A stretch of DNA of 64,000 nt from Maea johnstoni (taxonomy: Eukaryota > Annelida > Polychaeta > Spionida > Magelonidae): positions 58,046,074-58,110,073 of the forward strand of contig OZ012685.1 in assembly GCA_963942565.1 (NCBI GenBank), read 5' to 3'. Position 1 is the first letter of the stretch, and each line of letters opens with the position of its first letter. The position numbers were made by a program, and so were the translations under genes. A model generated the notes under the pieces. It saw only the letters and a program-made list of their open reading frames with translations, had not been told where the DNA came from and did no database searches. Positions 1 to 64,000 of the stretch are shown here, one piece after another.

Positions 1-119
1 CTAACTCCAAGTCACTGGCAACTTTCTCACATACCCCGCGGTCAGGATTCAAACCCGATTAGTGGTGAGAGACAGCTAGCAGTCTGTGGCAATGCCTTAG
101 ACCACACGGCCGCCAGGGT
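1..119 (-). mobile_element. tRNA-derived SINE, family S1 (head part)
   Basis: On the minus strand this is a tRNA-like head with an A box (tggtctaaggca, complement of 93-104) and a B box (gggtttgaatcc, complement of 45-56), followed by a conserved body (gtgagaaagttgccagtgac). The same order occurs in several other places here, so it is a dispersed family. The window edge cuts the tail. Confidence 0.7.
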
Positions 120-184
120 AGAAGATATAGTAAAGTACTGCTCTTAAAGCATTATAAGAGTGCCATGGAATTTGGAATTTTGTT

Positions 185-310
185 TTTGTCAATTTTTCAG
201 TCACATTTAGTCTAAGTAGTGACTAGTCAGTTGTACGTGGTGGAGAAAACCAAAGAACCCAGAAAAAAAACACTGTCAAGTCAGTGGCAACTTTCTGACA
301 TTACCTGAGC
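185..310 (-). mobile_element. SINE S1, tail part
   Basis: Contains the S1 body and tail (agtggcaactttctgaca, gtacgtggtggagaaaacc, cagtcacatttagtctaa) without the tRNA head. It lies just upstream of exon e1 and probably belongs to the same insertion event or to an older, nested one. Confidence 0.55.
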
Positions 311-360
311 AAAGTTTATGGTTACAAAATCTTTAATAGATAAGTTGCTTTTCTTTTCAG

Positions 361-63654
<63,294 letters not shown>

Positions 63655-64000
63655 GTAAGTACAACAATGCTGCTCCACTCACGAATATGCTGATTGTTCA
63701 ACAATGTAAGAGATCAAATTCAATGTTTAAAGACATTGCCTGTATATAGGGAAATGGTAAGGGACAATATACATAGAAAACAATAAGAATATTAAAAAAG
63801 AAGAATTCTAATTTTCCATTCTCTAGTGTGCGTTCATTTTGTGTCAGACTTCTGTTTATCTTTTCTGAGTATCAATAAATAGGGTTCATCCTGCGTGTCA
63901 CTTAATAGCAGTGTCTTACACTTATGAAATTAACATTTGTCAAAGTTATATTAGTTTTATCTGTATTTTCATTTTTAGAAAAAATAGTCTTACATGTATG

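Noticed and set aside
63979-64000. Possible start of the next exon at the window end
   Set aside because: catttttag followed by aaaaaatagtct is open in phase for only seven codons and shows no match to the expected FERM-2 continuation.

Overview
The window (64 kb, AT-rich) holds one gene on the + strand: the 3' two thirds of a class XV unconventional myosin (orthologue of vertebrate MYO15A). It enters inside the motor domain at base 361 and leaves before the end of the C-terminal FERM domain at base 63654. I resolve 41 exons with consistent reading phase, plus one in-frame optional exon. They total 7,505 coding bases (2,501 codons and 2 bases). Protein order: motor C-terminal part, three IQ motifs, short charged helix, MyTH4-1, first lobe of a split FERM, a linker of about 1,070 residues rich in Pro, Gln and repeats, rest of FERM-1, SH3, basic linker, MyTH4-2, FERM-2. 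The start codon, N-terminal extension, P-loop and final exons lie outside.

The organism looks like an invertebrate animal. It has a metazoan-only myosin class, about 40 introns mostly of 0.3-3 kb (the largest 6.4 kb), low GC, tRNA-derived SINEs and many short inverted-repeat DNA elements. Echinoderm, hemichordate, lancelet or mollusc are all possible; I cannot choose from this sequence.

Layout: 1-8.7 kb motor, IQ and helix; 8.7-14.7 kb large intron with a 330-bp (TA)n tract, MITEs and an optional poly-Gln exon; 14.7-20.3 kb MyTH4-1 and FERM-1 first lobe; 21.9-31.9 kb repeat-rich linker, including a 1,441-base exon; 31.9-38.3 kb 6.4-kb intron; 38.3-42.2 kb FERM-1 remainder; 43.4-44.0 kb SH3; 46.8-52.4 kb linker; 50.4-58.1 kb MyTH4-2; 60.6-63.7 kb FERM-2. 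No second gene, virus-derived element or CRISPR array was found.

The most unusual signal is that tandem duplications repeatedly sit on exon-intron boundaries and copy the splice site itself. The donors of three exons (ends 20290, 55072, 57366) and the acceptors of four (starts 5393, 31573, 38292, 41343) are followed or preceded by decayed tandem copies that include the boundary or flank it. At 57.3-57.7 kb seven copies of one donor stand in a row, six still with GT. Second is the linker exon, where a Trp-Leu/Phe-Asp...Lys-Gly-Gly-Gly module, which I recall as single in vertebrate MYO15A, appears three times around a 7-residue repeat and a possible zinc ribbon.
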